IMG/VR virus record: IMGVR_UViG_3300045941_000406
Coordinates: 1-39,636 of that record
Source: a virus
Direction: 5' to 3' (one strand)
Length of the DNA: 39,636 bases
The translations under genes and the position numbers were made by a program. The notes beneath the pieces are model-generated. The model was not told the DNA's origin. It ran no database searches and saw only the letters and a list, made by a program, of their open reading frames with translations. Shown in pieces: positions 8,001 through 17,095 of the stretch. Position 1 is the stretch's first letter, and the number at the start of each line of letters is the position of its first letter.

Positions 8001-8315
8001 ATGAATTTTCATGACCAAATAGCAGCAGCCACACAGTACGTGGAAGCCAACGTCTGGGGTGACCCATTCACCATTGATGGCGATCCCAAAACCTACCTAG
8101 GCACCTTCAACGCCTATGACAAAGCTCAGGAGATTGGCCCTGGGGGCTATGAAGAAAATATTGATGCAACCCTCGTTGCTTCCAAGCCGCAGTTTGGAAC
8201 CTACCGGCCAAAGAATGGCGTGGGTGTCACTGTGATGGGTCAACGTTTTAAGGCAGCCAGGGTGACTGAAGACCAGGCCAGCTGGGCTTTCCAGCTGACT
8301 GGCCTGCACAGGTAG
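8001..8315 (+). CDS. Head-tail joining protein candidate, 104 aa
   Basis: The start (MNFHDQIAAATQYVEANVWGDPFTI) and size fit small head-tail connector proteins of the gpFII/tail-attachment type. Short beta strands follow (YLGTFNAYDKAQEI; GVGVTVMGQRFKA). Position between capsid and tail-completion genes agrees. The assignment is by size, place and general pattern only. Confidence 0.6.
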   Translation: MNFHDQIAAATQYVEANVWGDPFTIDGDPKTYLGTFNAYDKAQEIGPGGYEENIDATLVASKPQFGTYRPKNGVGVTVMGQRFKAARVTEDQASWAFQLTGLHR

Positions 8316-8329
8316 AAGGGCAAGCCACC

Positions 8330-8854
8330 ATGGTGACGAATGAACTTGAACGGGTCACAGTGGAATACCTGACAAAAGCCTTCATCCAGAAAGGCAAGCT
8401 GACCAGGCCCCCGAGCCCTGGACCTCCGGTGGTGGTCACCATGCCGGACGTGGGTGAGGTCAGGATTGTGAAGGGCGAATCGAACCAGGAACTGGAACTG
8501 CCAGCAGTCATTGTGGCCTGTGACTTGGCTGAACAAGATCCTGAAACAACCAACAACTATTGCAGCATGGTGGTGATTGTGCGGGTGCAGGTTGACCCCG
8601 CAACCTACAACCCACAGCCGCTGCAAACACTCCACACCATCAGTGATCTGGTGATGGATTCGTTACTAGTGGGTGACCTGTGGAACAGGCTGAACGAATT
8701 TGCAGGACCACGCTTCACAGCCATTGCCTCGGTCACCTTGTCACCAGTCAAGCAGCCGCAGGATAGGCATATTGACCACAGCCTGAACTGCTACTTGTAC
8801 TGCGCCAATACGAACCTGCTGGGGAATGCAGGCACAGTGCCACCTCCACACTGA
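8330..8854 (+). CDS. Tail completion/terminator-like protein, 174 aa
   Basis: The protein is alpha/beta with a helix (ELERVTVEYLTKAFIQ), a long central beta region (LELPAVIVACDLAEQD, then MVVIVRVQVDPATYN) and a helix (TLHTISDLVMDSLLV), the order seen in phage tail terminator (gpU-like) proteins. It starts with ATG 15 bases after the joining protein and ends in an ATGA overlap with the first of two paralogous tail proteins. Confidence 0.55.
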   Translation: MVTNELERVTVEYLTKAFIQKGKLTRPPSPGPPVVVTMPDVGEVRIVKGESNQELELPAVIVACDLAEQDPETTNNYCSMVVIVRVQVDPATYNPQPLQTLHTISDLVMDSLLVGDLWNRLNEFAGPRFTAIASVTLSPVKQPQDRHIDHSLNCYLYCANTNLLGNAGTVPPPH

Positions 8855-9315
8855 TGGATCTTACTTATTCAACAGGCTTTGGAGTTGTTTGGGGCATTGG
8901 CACTGAAGTCATTTCGACCGGGCAAGGGATGCTCCTGCCTCTGGATGAAGAACTGGTCGCCGGCCGGCAGAATGAAGCCCACTATGACAAGGGCAGCCCC
9001 GGGGTCAGTGGCCATGGCCAGGTGATTGGTGAGACGTTCTTCAGGAAGGAAACTTACCTGCGTGTCAGGCTGGTGCCGGGCGGGGGCACCCTGACAGCCG
9101 CCTACCAGGCCAATGCATGGTTCCTTGAGCCTGGTACTGAAATCTTCCTGGTGGATACCACTGATCCCCAGATTGCTGGTTCATGGGTGCTGCTGGAACT
9201 GGGCAAAGCCAGGCGCCATGACAGCAAAGGCTACTGGGATATGACCCTCCGCCGGCACGGGGATAACTTCGTCAGGAATTCAAATCAAAGGCTTTCGGCA
9301 ACGGTCACAAGCTAA
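8854..9315 (+). CDS. Tail protein, paralogue 1 of a tandem pair
   Basis: This 153-residue protein shares with its downstream neighbour (9337-9804) the pattern VIGE-x-F-F-R-K, then P-G-x-T-L-x-A-A-x-Q-x-N-A, E-P-G-x-E-I, A-G-x-W-x-x-x-E-x-G-K-x-R-R, and a final L-R-R-H-G-D-N. It is short and beta-rich, so it may be a tail-tube or tube-initiator-type subunit, but no family is recognised. Its ATG overlaps the upstream stop. Confidence 0.65.
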   Translation: MDLTYSTGFGVVWGIGTEVISTGQGMLLPLDEELVAGRQNEAHYDKGSPGVSGHGQVIGETFFRKETYLRVRLVPGGGTLTAAYQANAWFLEPGTEIFLVDTTDPQIAGSWVLLELGKARRHDSKGYWDMTLRRHGDNFVRNSNQRLSATVTS

Positions 9316-9336
9316 CTAAAAGAGAAATGGAATTAT

Positions 9337-9804
9337 ATGGCTGAACTTGTATTGCAGACAGGCTGGGGCTGTCACTGGGGTCTGTCAGCTTCATTGGATG
9401 TGAACCCAGCAGGGCCCGAACCTGTGGGCACAGGTCAACTGTTCCCTCTGGAACAGGACATCACCATTACCCGCGAATCAGATCCCACCTATGACCAGAA
9501 TGGCAGTGTGATAGGTGAGAACTGGTTCAGGAAGCTCACGCAGCAAAGGATGCGCCTTTATCCATCGGGCCCCACCCTTGCAGCGGCTGCCCAGTGGAAC
9601 GCAGTGGTGATTGAACCCGGGCAGGAGATTTCCATCAGTGATCCCAATGACAACCCACTGGCTGGCCAGTGGTCAGTCGTGGAAGTGGGCAAAACCAGAC
9701 GTTACCAGGAGAAAGCCTATTGTGATCTGCTCCTGCGGCGCCATGGTGACAACACACAACGCTGGTCTGGCACTCGCATTTCACAGCAAACACCTTCTTC
9801 CTAA
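9337..9804 (+). CDS. Tail protein, paralogue 2 of a tandem pair
   Basis: This 155-residue protein is a diverged duplicate of the preceding gene, with VIGENWFRK, LYPSGPTLAAAAQWNA, EPGQEISISD, AGQWSVVEVGKTRR and LLRRHGDN in the same order and spacing. The N-terminal 35 residues differ (ELVLQTGWGCHWGLSAS). It starts 21 bases after paralogue 1. One copy could form the tube and the other an initiator, terminator or decoration ring; this is inference. Confidence 0.65.
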   Translation: MAELVLQTGWGCHWGLSASLDVNPAGPEPVGTGQLFPLEQDITITRESDPTYDQNGSVIGENWFRKLTQQRMRLYPSGPTLAAAAQWNAVVIEPGQEISISDPNDNPLAGQWSVVEVGKTRRYQEKAYCDLLLRRHGDNTQRWSGTRISQQTPSS

Positions 9805-9807
9805 CAG

Positions 9808-10671
9808 GTGGACCCAGCCATTCATAAGGGCACATTCCCACCCTTTGGGCTGCCTGATTCGTATCAATTCACCGCGCGGATTGGGCAGCGGATTGAATCA
9901 GCCAGCCAGGTGTTGGACACCCAGGTTGAAGCCTTCCTGGCTGACCTGCGCAACAGGGGGTGGGATTACACTGCCGTGGCCAGGGTGGGTACGCCCTACT
10001 ACCACGTGGAATGGGTGCCGCGGGATGACGCGAAGGAAATTGTCACCATATGGGAACTGGCAGGGAATGAAGCTGAAGTCAGCATCTGGCAATTGCCCAA
10101 GGTGAAGGTGGAATTCGCCAAGCTGACTCAACATCCGGAATTCTATCAGCAGGAAGCCTTCCTGCAGCGGGTGGTGAATGGGAAGGTGGCAGGCGAAGCG
10201 AGCGTGCCTGCGTGGAAGAAGGACGCGGCCGGCAACCTTGACATGGTGCCCATTGCCACGAGCACTGAATTTCAGGATGCGATCAAGTTCATCAGCCTTC
10301 AGGTTTCAACCGATCCCAATTATCTGACCATTGCAATCTTTGAAGGTCTGGCTGCCTCACTGGCCAGGGGAGTTGAATCCTTCCCCATATCCCATTATGT
10401 GGTCAGACGCAGCAGGCAGCTTTCAGCCAACACCACCATTGCCCTCGAGATAGCCACAGCCAATTACATCTACACGCTGGCTGAATTCATTGCGCTCGAG
10501 AAACCACCCCCTGAACTGAAGTTCACCCTGCCCATTGGCTACTACCAAAGGAAGACACCCACCATGACCCAGCAAAGAGATGGCACCTGGCTGGCCAATG
10601 AGGAATGGTGGCATGCACTCGACTACGATCATTTCATCTACGATTCATTTAAACCACCTACCCCAACGTGA
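9808..10671 (+). CDS. Tail-associated protein, 287 aa, unknown family
   Basis: A GTG start three bases after the upstream stop. The protein has an N-terminal beta/helix mix (VARVGTPYYHVEWVPRDDAKEIVTIWELAG), a helical middle (KLTQHPEFYQQEAFLQRVVNG) and a beta-rich C-terminus (IGYYQRKTPTMTQQ). It may be a distal tail or baseplate protein, judging by its place before the very large tail gene. Its stop overlaps the next start by 4 bases. Confidence 0.6.
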   Translation: MDPAIHKGTFPPFGLPDSYQFTARIGQRIESASQVLDTQVEAFLADLRNRGWDYTAVARVGTPYYHVEWVPRDDAKEIVTIWELAGNEAEVSIWQLPKVKVEFAKLTQHPEFYQQEAFLQRVVNGKVAGEASVPAWKKDAAGNLDMVPIATSTEFQDAIKFISLQVSTDPNYLTIAIFEGLAASLARGVESFPISHYVVRRSRQLSANTTIALEIATANYIYTLAEFIALEKPPPELKFTLPIGYYQRKTPTMTQQRDGTWLANEEWWHALDYDHFIYDSFKPPTPT

Positions 10672-10898
10672 ACACAACTCATGTAGCTACTCCTGGGCCA
10701 CTCGGCACTGGTGGCAGAATCACACAGACCCTGGTGGCGCTGCAAACACAGGTGAGCCACAACAAGTCCATGCGTGGGACTGGTGTCCTGACCACAGTCA
10801 CCACCAGGGGGGTTATCCAAAAAGTCAACAGAGCCAGGCTGCGTGCAGTCGTCAAGGAAACGCCAGCCAGTACCATTGGCACTGTCAGGTGGGGTTAG
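10668..10898 (+). CDS. Small basic tail-module protein, 76 aa
   Basis: GTG start overlapping the previous stop. The protein is rich in Thr, Gly, Val and Arg (TRGVIQKVNRARLRAVV). It lies 3 bases before the 1327-residue tail gene. Function unknown; the tight linkage on both sides supports translation. Confidence 0.55.
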   Translation: MNTTHVATPGPLGTGGRITQTLVALQTQVSHNKSMRGTGVLTTVTTRGVIQKVNRARLRAVVKETPASTIGTVRWG

Positions 10899-10901
10899 TC
10901 C

Positions 10902-13900
10902 ATGGGGATTGCTTACAGCAAGGTTGCCGAGATCAAGAGTGGTGACCCGATTCTTTCCAATCACCTGGCCGCACTGGGCAATGCAGTGAACCAACGGCTG
11001 CGCTCAGGGCTTGGTGACCCCACATACAGGCTGGTCTATTACGCAGACAGCTTTGCCAGGCAGATAAGAAATCCAGATGAAAGCCAGTTCCTGTGGCCCA
11101 GCCGCAGCGAATGGCTGGAAGTCTATGCCACCATTAATCCTGCCGATGCGCAGTGGCCTGTGGCTGAAGCGGGCACTGCTGAAGGAATCAACAAAGCCAG
11201 CATTGCGGGTGAATGGGTGTTTGGCAGCCAGCCACAGACATCGATTGAACCTGAAGATGAACGCCTATTGGCTGTGCCCATGTGGGCACCCCCAGGCGAT
11301 CATCCACCTGCCACTGCAAAAGAACGCTGGGAGATAGGTAAAGCCCAGCGAGGTGGCTGGGATCCTGCCAATGGTGCCCTGGGATGCCCGGTCTTTGATG
11401 CTGCCAGGAAACACTTTGCCATGACCCGAGGCACCCTTTCCATGCATGGCAAAAGCTGGGGGGGCTTTGCCCCCACACCTGGGCTGATGCCAGATGACAA
11501 TTGCCACGATGGTGACAGCCAGTTTGCACCCACCCCCAACTATGAACTGTTCTTCAGCAAGATTGGTGACCCAGCCACGAAGATCACTTTTCCCGGCACC
11601 TGCCCCAACCAGCCTGGCCACGTGGCTTTCATCCAAGCCAACCCACCCTTCGAATACGTGGTGGGGGTGTGGGATGCCACAGGAACACAGGTGGTCAAAT
11701 ACGTGCAGCCAGATGGAAAGCCCATTGCTTTCAATGAATGGATTGAAGGGCCCTACGAAGGTGGCAACATACTAACAAAGCAGAATGGTGAACACCTTCA
11801 CAGGGTACTGAACCACTTTGCCGCTCAGTATCGTGGCACCAATGACCAGCGTGCAGTGGTCAACACATGGAATGTTCATGCCTTCGACACACAACGATTC
11901 CTTGAGACGCAATACCTGCTCGCCCCAGCCAGGGGCACCACCAGTGGGGCTAGCATTAATGTGGTGTATCCAAAATTTGAACTGACATGGTCAGCCACAG
12001 GCCAGACAAACATTCCTGCCGGCACCAAGCTTCCCATGGTGGCTGGTGGCACTGGCTCAAGTTTCACCGTGGCTCAAAAGTGTGTGGTGATTTCATTGCT
12101 CGTTGAATCGTTTGAGCTGGAAAGCAATTGCACCATCGAAGTCCTCTCAGACGGCGTGAGGGTGGCGCTCGTGCAAGTCTCACCCACCAAGTCCATTGAT
12201 GTTTTGGTGTTGTCTGCCCCCATTGCAGCAGGGAAGAAAGTTGAAATGCGCGTGGTTGAAGATGTCACCTTCAAAGCCATCAACCAAAGCACCGGGGTGT
12301 CAGTTGAAGTGGCTGAAGTGATGGCCTACAAGCCCTGGGTTCAGGATCACTGGCTGTTGATGCGGCTGTCAGGCTGTCACCATGACAATGTGAATGGGAT
12401 GGATGGATGGGGTGGTGATGAACAGGCAGCCAAGCTGATTGGCACAGACTATTTCAGGTGGGGGTGCATCCAGAACCTGCGTGGCTATGCCAGCCCCCCT
12501 GGTTCCTTTGCTGAAATCAACACCAACGCCGGCTATGAAGCTGGAAGAAGACTGTTCCGGTGTGTGCGCATTCTCAGGCCGGAGCAACTGGTCAGCTATG
12601 AGGTGACAGGAGGCAAAAGCATCCTGGTGTTCAATCGTTGGACAACTGGCAGTGGTGGATCCCCACCTGTCTGGGGGCCCGGTGGAACACCCCCTGCGGA
12701 AACGGAAGTGCAGTCAGGTGATATCACTGCTGATGCCCGCTACACAGTCAGGGCCGTTGGTGATGCGGGTTCTAATTATGTGACTTACAACGGCACTGAC
12801 TACAGCAATCTTGATGGGTTCAGGGGGGTGGCAAGTGTTCCTGACTTCACAGTCGTGGGCACTGGCAAGGTCTACCTGGTGACGCAATATTTGCCTGACT
12901 CTGAACTGGGCGGAGCCACTGGCGATTGCCTGGCTGGTATTGCCCCTGACCCGGGGGCTGTGCCCACTGGCCAAATACGGTGGAAGCGTAACTACAAAGT
13001 CTGGGGCAACAGTGGCAAGGTCACCTATAACGATCAGGAAGTGAACCCTGGCCAGACCTTTCAGGGTGTGCAGAACAAAACAGACTTCAGCACTTCTGGT
13101 GATGCCGTGGTGTATGAACTGGATGGCATCAAACACACCGCCGAACCAGAAAACTTCACCAACGAATGGTTGGTGGGCTTTCAGTTCAAGGGGTTCAACA
13201 ACAAGGCTGCTTCAATCTGGAAGCCTGATGCCTATGGCAGATTCTTCAGCTTCAGTGAACGCTGCCATTTTTACCCCAACTCACTGAGCCTTTCCATGAC
13301 TGACCCGCGTGATGTCATGGCCATGCGTCAGTTTGCGTATGGTGACAACATCTGGCTGGCCCCTGAAGCGCCCACGGGATACAGGCTTGCCCTGGGCCTG
13401 AACCAGAAGTTCTGTGACGAGTCAGACACTGATTGCATTACGCGGAAAAAGAACTTCTACAAAAGCTGTCGTCTGTACGAACCAGACCTCGAGATTGAAA
13501 GTGTTGAACTCGTTGACGCTCCTACTGGTGACCTGGTGAAAGTCACCATGAAGGGTAGGTTTCATTATGACCCTGACACTGCCCCTGCCAGCTTCTTGCC
13601 TAATCCAAATACCTGGAACCTGACAGCCCTGCGTAATGAACCCTATAGAACTACTGACAATGCCCTGCGTGAATGGCTTTACCACAAAGCCACTGGCATC
13701 AACCCCAGTATCAAGGTGGGTGATTCAGCAGAGAACTCCAATGCGTACACCCAGATTGATGCACCCTACGGGACAGTGCTGCCCCATATCTTTTTCACCA
13801 AGCTGATTCCAATTCCCTACGCAGATAACAACAACATCCAGGACCACTGGGATACACCCTTTCTGCATGACCAGTTCCAGATGTTGGAACTTTACCTGCG

Positions 13901-14885
13901 GGTCATTTGTGAAGGCTTCGTTGACGGCAAAACCAGTGCTGAACTGGGCTGTCAGACTGGCATTTCAGCCATATACGATTACACCTTTCAAAACCTGTGC
14001 TTTGATGCCTTTGAAGGCAAGTGGTTCCCCCCTGTACCTGGCCAGCCCACAAGCCTGATAGAATCCCTTCACACCCGCGGTGATTTTCCCCAGGGGTTTG
14101 GCCCTTTGCCCAACACCATTGCCGCGGCTGAGACCTACAACAACTTCGCAAAGGCCATCAACAAGCTGGTGACTGTACGTGTGATGCTGCCAAGCAAGTT
14201 CCAGCAAAGGGAGCTGCGTGGTGAGGAATATCAAAGCGTCATAGCCACCAACCCTGATGGCAGTTACAGACCTTGTGAAAGCAAGCCTGGCCTGCCTGGT
14301 GTCATCTATGAAGGCATAGGCCCTGACCCCACTCCCACACCCTATCGGGACTGGGAGGATGCAGGTGACCCACCAGCCATTGGCACTGGCTACAGCTGGG
14401 ACTATGCGATAGACAATGCCACCCAAGCCTATACCTGCGATGGTGACAAGTGGGTCATCTGGGCTGTCAGAACTTCATATAATTTTAGGTGGACACTGAC
14501 AGACCCTGATGCCTACCTGGCCATTCCTGAATCATGGCGCAGCCAGCTTGATGCAGATGGTTCATTCCTAGCCCATTTCGCCAGCGCCACTGAAGTTCAG
14601 ATAAAGGAGACAGGCCCCTATGAAGGTTCCACTGACTGTCTTGGATCACCAGGATGGTGGCCTGTTGCTACAGGGGTTTACCTGCGCTTTCCAGAAAGCC
14701 ATCCAGTGGTTCAGGATGTTTGCCAGTTCTTCAACAATTCAGGCACCATTCATGCCCCCACGCTGCCAGGTCAGGTGCTGCCAGGTGGCTACAACCTGGG
14801 GCCATGCACTTACAGCGTCATTTCAAGCGCGACCTTAACCCCCATTCCCAATGATGGCATTGCGTTCACTGTTCCCCTCGTATGA
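10902..14885 (+). CDS. Very large tail tip/baseplate-type protein, 1327 aa
   Basis: This is the longest gene in the window. The N-terminal third is rich in aromatic residues and Gly/Pro. There is a jelly-roll-like beta region at about residues 350-475 (VVISLLVESFELESNCTIEV). Two short related repeats lie near residues 610-735: Y-T-V-R-A-V-G-D, then Y-N-G-T-D-Y, D-F, V-Y; and Y-K-V-W-G-N-S-G-K-V-T-Y-N, then F-Q-G-V, D-F, V-V-Y. The C-terminal half contains many Trp/Tyr and scattered Cys. Length and location suggest a hub or tip structure made of adhesion domains. I see no peptidoglycan-hydrolase motif. Confidence 0.7.
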   Translation: MGIAYSKVAEIKSGDPILSNHLAALGNAVNQRLRSGLGDPTYRLVYYADSFARQIRNPDESQFLWPSRSEWLEVYATINPADAQWPVAEAGTAEGINKASIAGEWVFGSQPQTSIEPEDERLLAVPMWAPPGDHPPATAKERWEIGKAQRGGWDPANGALGCPVFDAARKHFAMTRGTLSMHGKSWGGFAPTPGLMPDDNCHDGDSQFAPTPNYELFFSKIGDPATKITFPGTCPNQPGHVAFIQANPPFEYVVGVWDATGTQVVKYVQPDGKPIAFNEWIEGPYEGGNILTKQNGEHLHRVLNHFAAQYRGTNDQRAVVNTWNVHAFDTQRFLETQYLLAPARGTTSGASINVVYPKFELTWSATGQTNIPAGTKLPMVAGGTGSSFTVAQKCVVISLLVESFELESNCTIEVLSDGVRVALVQVSPTKSIDVLVLSAPIAAGKKVEMRVVEDVTFKAINQSTGVSVEVAEVMAYKPWVQDHWLLMRLSGCHHDNVNGMDGWGGDEQAAKLIGTDYFRWGCIQNLRGYASPPGSFAEINTNAGYEAGRRLFRCVRILRPEQLVSYEVTGGKSILVFNRWTTGSGGSPPVWGPGGTPPAETEVQSGDITADARYTVRAVGDAGSNYVTYNGTDYSNLDGFRGVASVPDFTVVGTGKVYLVTQYLPDSELGGATGDCLAGIAPDPGAVPTGQIRWKRNYKVWGNSGKVTYNDQEVNPGQTFQGVQNKTDFSTSGDAVVYELDGIKHTAEPENFTNEWLVGFQFKGFNNKAASIWKPDAYGRFFSFSERCHFYPNSLSLSMTDPRDVMAMRQFAYGDNIWLAPEAPTGYRLALGLNQKFCDESDTDCITRKKNFYKSCRLYEPDLEIESVELVDAPTGDLVKVTMKGRFHYDPDTAPASFLPNPNTWNLTALRNEPYRTTDNALREWLYHKATGINPSIKVGDSAENSNAYTQIDAPYGTVLPHIFFTKLIPIPYADNNNIQDHWDTPFLHDQFQMLELYLRVICEGFVDGKTSAELGCQTGISAIYDYTFQNLCFDAFEGKWFPPVPGQPTSLIESLHTRGDFPQGFGPLPNTIAAAETYNNFAKAINKLVTVRVMLPSKFQQRELRGEEYQSVIATNPDGSYRPCESKPGLPGVIYEGIGPDPTPTPYRDWEDAGDPPAIGTGYSWDYAIDNATQAYTCDGDKWVIWAVRTSYNFRWTLTDPDAYLAIPESWRSQLDADGSFLAHFASATEVQIKETGPYEGSTDCLGSPGWWPVATGVYLRFPESHPVVQDVCQFFNNSGTIHAPTLPGQVLPGGYNLGPCTYSVISSATLTPIPNDGIAFTVPLV

Positions 14886-15109
14886 CCTTCAGGGTGACTG
14901 CGTGGATGAATCCCACTGGCACCCTGCCACAGCAAAGGGCAAGGGCAACCATGGTGACAGACGACCAGAAACAGGTCGTGTGCAATGGGTGTGAATTCTT
15001 CCTGGTGGCCTATGATAGATGCCTTCACCCAAGGGCTGGCTGCGCAAAGGGATGGTGGAGAAAGCAACCGTGGCTGCACCTGGCAAAGTGCCCGGCGAGG
15101 TCGTGGTAA
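14882..15109 (+). CDS. Small Cys-rich (possible zinc-binding) protein, 75 aa
   Basis: ATGA overlap with the large tail gene. The centre has C-N-G-C, then C-L-H-P-R-A-G-C, a C-x2-C-x9-C-x6-C spacing that suits a metal site, and another Cys near the end. The C-terminus is Trp-rich (GWWRKQPWLHLAKCPARSW). It is the last plus-strand gene before the converging minus-strand pair, 11 bases away. Function unknown. Confidence 0.55.
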   Translation: MTFRVTAWMNPTGTLPQQRARATMVTDDQKQVVCNGCEFFLVAYDRCLHPRAGCAKGWWRKQPWLHLAKCPARSW

Positions 15110-15120
15110 GAAAACACGCC

Positions 15121-16131
15121 TTAAAAATCCCCCTCAGGGTAAGGCATACAACAGGGCACGGCGCGGAAGAAACGGTTGATCCGTGGAAATTGGTACGTCG
15201 AAACCGCCCATCGTGAAGGAACCCCCGTTTCATAACGGTAATGAACTCCTCCGATAATTCCCCACCGCTTCATGTCCGAGGACCATTCGAATTGCAGTCG
15301 ATGGCCATCGTCGATCTCTGGTTCAATCCAGTATCCGTCCACCCAATGAGCATCAAACGGAAACGACGCAACGTTCATTGGACTGACGACAAGTTTCAGA
15401 TTCAAGTTGTCCAAGCGCTTTATCGATCCGATCTGTGTGATATCGAAAGTCCTTTCTGACCATCCACTTTCATTTGGAGAGGCGCGGACGCGGATCGCGT
15501 ATGTCGCTCTTTCTTCGAAACGGAACGGCACCACCAAAAGCTGATTCGTTTCACCATCAATTAGTATTCGGTTTTTAAACCACTGGATTGAGGTGTGAAC
15601 ATCTTTCGAGGCATGGATATTCGCTTTGACAGTCACCTTGGGGTCATCGGTCTTCCACCAATTGCGGCTAATGGTGGTCGATGACGTGACTACGGTCAGA
15701 AACAGATTGTCGTTGGTGCTACTCCCAAAAGCGTTGGTCACCACAACGCTGTATCGGCCGGCCTGGCGGCTGCCAGGATGTTCTATCACGAGGTGATCAT
15801 TGGTGGCGCCGGGAATCTTTTTGCCTTCAAAAAACCATTGCCATGAAAAGGGGGCCGTACCAGATAACTGATAGCGTGGATCACTTGCGAGTGGCTGAAA
15901 CTTCCCTTTGGGACTAACAAACCAATTTTGGGCAGGATGTTCGAATCCGTCTGGGGATGGAAACAAATGCACTGAATCCCATTCCCATTCGCGGATTGAA
16001 TTTGGTGACATGACCTGGTGTGCCCGATAAAAGTAGTCGTCGTTCAAAGGGCCAGGAGGGTCGCCCGCCAAGCAGGGCATTGCTGTAAAGAGAAGAAATC
16101 TAACCGCCGTGCGCTTTAATCGCTTGTTCAT
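15121..16131 (-). CDS. Secreted Ig-like domain protein (candidate lysogenic-conversion gene)
   Basis: This 336-residue protein begins with a basic stretch and a hydrophobic signal region (AVRFLLFTAMPCLAG). Residues about 85-145 form an Ig-like domain with the Verrucomicrobiota-style wording W-Q-W-F-F-E-G-K-K-I-P-G-A-T, then Q-A-G-R-Y-S-V-V-V-T-N-A-F-G. The C-terminus has a W-G-I-I-G, then R-F-F-R-A pattern, like the terminal strands often seen in secreted proteins of that phylum. It is transcribed against the structural genes and coupled by ATGA to the gene upstream of it on the minus strand. It is probably expressed by the prophage and exported, but this is inferred. Confidence 0.7.
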   Translation of the reverse strand: MNKRLKRTAVRFLLFTAMPCLAGDPPGPLNDDYFYRAHQVMSPNSIREWEWDSVHLFPSPDGFEHPAQNWFVSPKGKFQPLASDPRYQLSGTAPFSWQWFFEGKKIPGATNDHLVIEHPGSRQAGRYSVVVTNAFGSSTNDNLFLTVVTSSTTISRNWWKTDDPKVTVKANIHASKDVHTSIQWFKNRILIDGETNQLLVVPFRFEERATYAIRVRASPNESGWSERTFDITQIGSIKRLDNLNLKLVVSPMNVASFPFDAHWVDGYWIEPEIDDGHRLQFEWSSDMKRWGIIGGVHYRYETGVPSRWAVSTYQFPRINRFFRAVPCCMPYPEGDF

Positions 16132-16757
16132 CTCAGGCCGATCCTTGTTCTGTAATCAGATCGGCGTGGAAGGGGTTCGATGATTTTCACCTCGATGACT
16201 TCTGTCTTTTTCACATCTGGAACCCTTGGATGGATTGTTTCCGGTGCCCTTTGAATCAATGCCAGCTTGCCATCCTGATAAAATGCCCAGAATCGTGAGT
16301 GGATGTTTGGATTGGTAGGGCTTAATTGCACAAGCCACCCGTATGCGGGTGCTGGAAATTCCGGTCGCTGGAGCTTGGCCATCTCTGGCGCTCCGCAAGT
16401 GTAATTCCCATACCCCTTGCCCGAAGTGAAGATCTGGCGGGATAGTGTGGCGGCATCGGGGGCCGGCCTGGAGCCAGGTTGAATGCCAGTGATATTGGTT
16501 GGGAATTCCGAGATGACCACCGGCATGGGGATCCCTTCCATCCAGAGTCCGGTGGATGCCAGTGCCTGTTGCTTTGCGGTTACCTGTGTATGGGCCGCTT
16601 TTCTCGCGGCATCCATATTGGCCATCCGAGCCCGATCCAGGTTAATCTGCATCTGGTTCGGCCGCGGGGCCGTTCTGACAGTGTTGGGATTGTAATATTG
16701 CGCGTTAAGAAGTCCGCAGGTCGTGACGGCAAGCACAATGGCGATCTTGGTTTTCAT
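16128..16757 (-). CDS. Secreted protein of unknown function, first gene of the minus-strand pair
   Basis: The start at 16757 is preferred over 16865 because it opens with a signal peptide (MKTKIAIVLAVTTCGLLNAQ), giving 209 residues. The next section is helical with repeated Ala/Gln (RARMANMDAARKAAHTQVTA). The rest is beta-type, with LWMEGIPMPVVISEFP and RFWAFYQDGKLALIQRAP. It has no recognised family. Its stop overlaps the start of the Ig-like protein gene, so the two form an operon read away from the integrase region. Confidence 0.65.
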   Translation of the reverse strand: MKTKIAIVLAVTTCGLLNAQYYNPNTVRTAPRPNQMQINLDRARMANMDAARKAAHTQVTAKQQALASTGLWMEGIPMPVVISEFPTNITGIQPGSRPAPDAATLSRQIFTSGKGYGNYTCGAPEMAKLQRPEFPAPAYGWLVQLSPTNPNIHSRFWAFYQDGKLALIQRAPETIHPRVPDVKKTEVIEVKIIEPLPRRSDYRTRIGLR

Positions 16758-16807
16758 CCGTTTGGTTTCGGGTAGTTGGACCCTATGCGTGTGGGACGAG
16801 ATCACCC

Positions 16808-16821
16808 AATGAAAATTCATT
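16808..16821. promoter_or_regulatory. Perfect 6-2-6 palindrome between divergent genes (candidate operator)
   Basis: AATGAA-AA-TTCATT lies between the minus-strand secreted operon (start 16757) and the plus-strand RHH gene (start 16869). Ribbon-helix-helix regulators commonly bind short palindromes near their own gene. Binding here is inferred. Confidence 0.45.
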
Positions 16822-16868
16822 AAAAATTGAATAGCGGTGGTGGAATCTTGAGTCTTAAATTCCACGCG

Positions 16869-17057
16869 ATGGAAATGGAACGTAAGACCGTGACGATCTC
16901 CCTCCCTCTACCCATCCTTGAGATTGGCCGTTCCCAGGCAAAGGCCCGGTACAAAACCTTCAGCGGTTACCTGGCTGACTTGATCGAGCGGGATTCAGAG
17001 TCTTTCACCACTGAAGTTAAGCAGAAAAAACCACGCATTAGACCCCCTCCAAGGTAG
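16869..17057 (+). CDS. Ribbon-helix-helix DNA-binding protein
   Basis: From ATG 16869 (or ATG 16875) the product has about 60 residues. It begins with a strand K-T-V-T-I-S-L-P, then two helices (ILEIGRSQAKARYK; FSGYLADLIERD), the layout of the Arc/CopG/MetJ fold. The tail is basic and Pro-rich. An upstream TTG at 16827 would add 14 residues, but the internal ATG gives a typical RHH start. It lies beside the integrase site and diverges from the secreted operon, so it may control lysogeny, excision or those genes. Confidence 0.7.
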   Translation: MEMERKTVTISLPLPILEIGRSQAKARYKTFSGYLADLIERDSESFTTEVKQKKPRIRPPPR

Positions 17058-17065
17058 CTTTGGCG

Positions 17066-17095
17066 TGGCACCCATTGGCACCCAATTTGGCACCC
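17066..17095 (+). promoter_or_regulatory. Candidate integrase arm-type sites, left arm (three copies)
   Basis: TGGCACCC at 17066, TTGGCACCC at 17075 and TTGGCACCC at 17087 stand in direct orientation, 9-12 bases apart. Two more copies lie on the other side of the tRNA-like core at 17329 and 17338. Confidence 0.6.

Noticed and set aside
15112-15145. Bidirectional terminator between converging genes
   Set aside because: GCCTT/AAGGC and CCC/GGG can pair only with a seven-base bulge and there is no good T-run; too weak to annotate.
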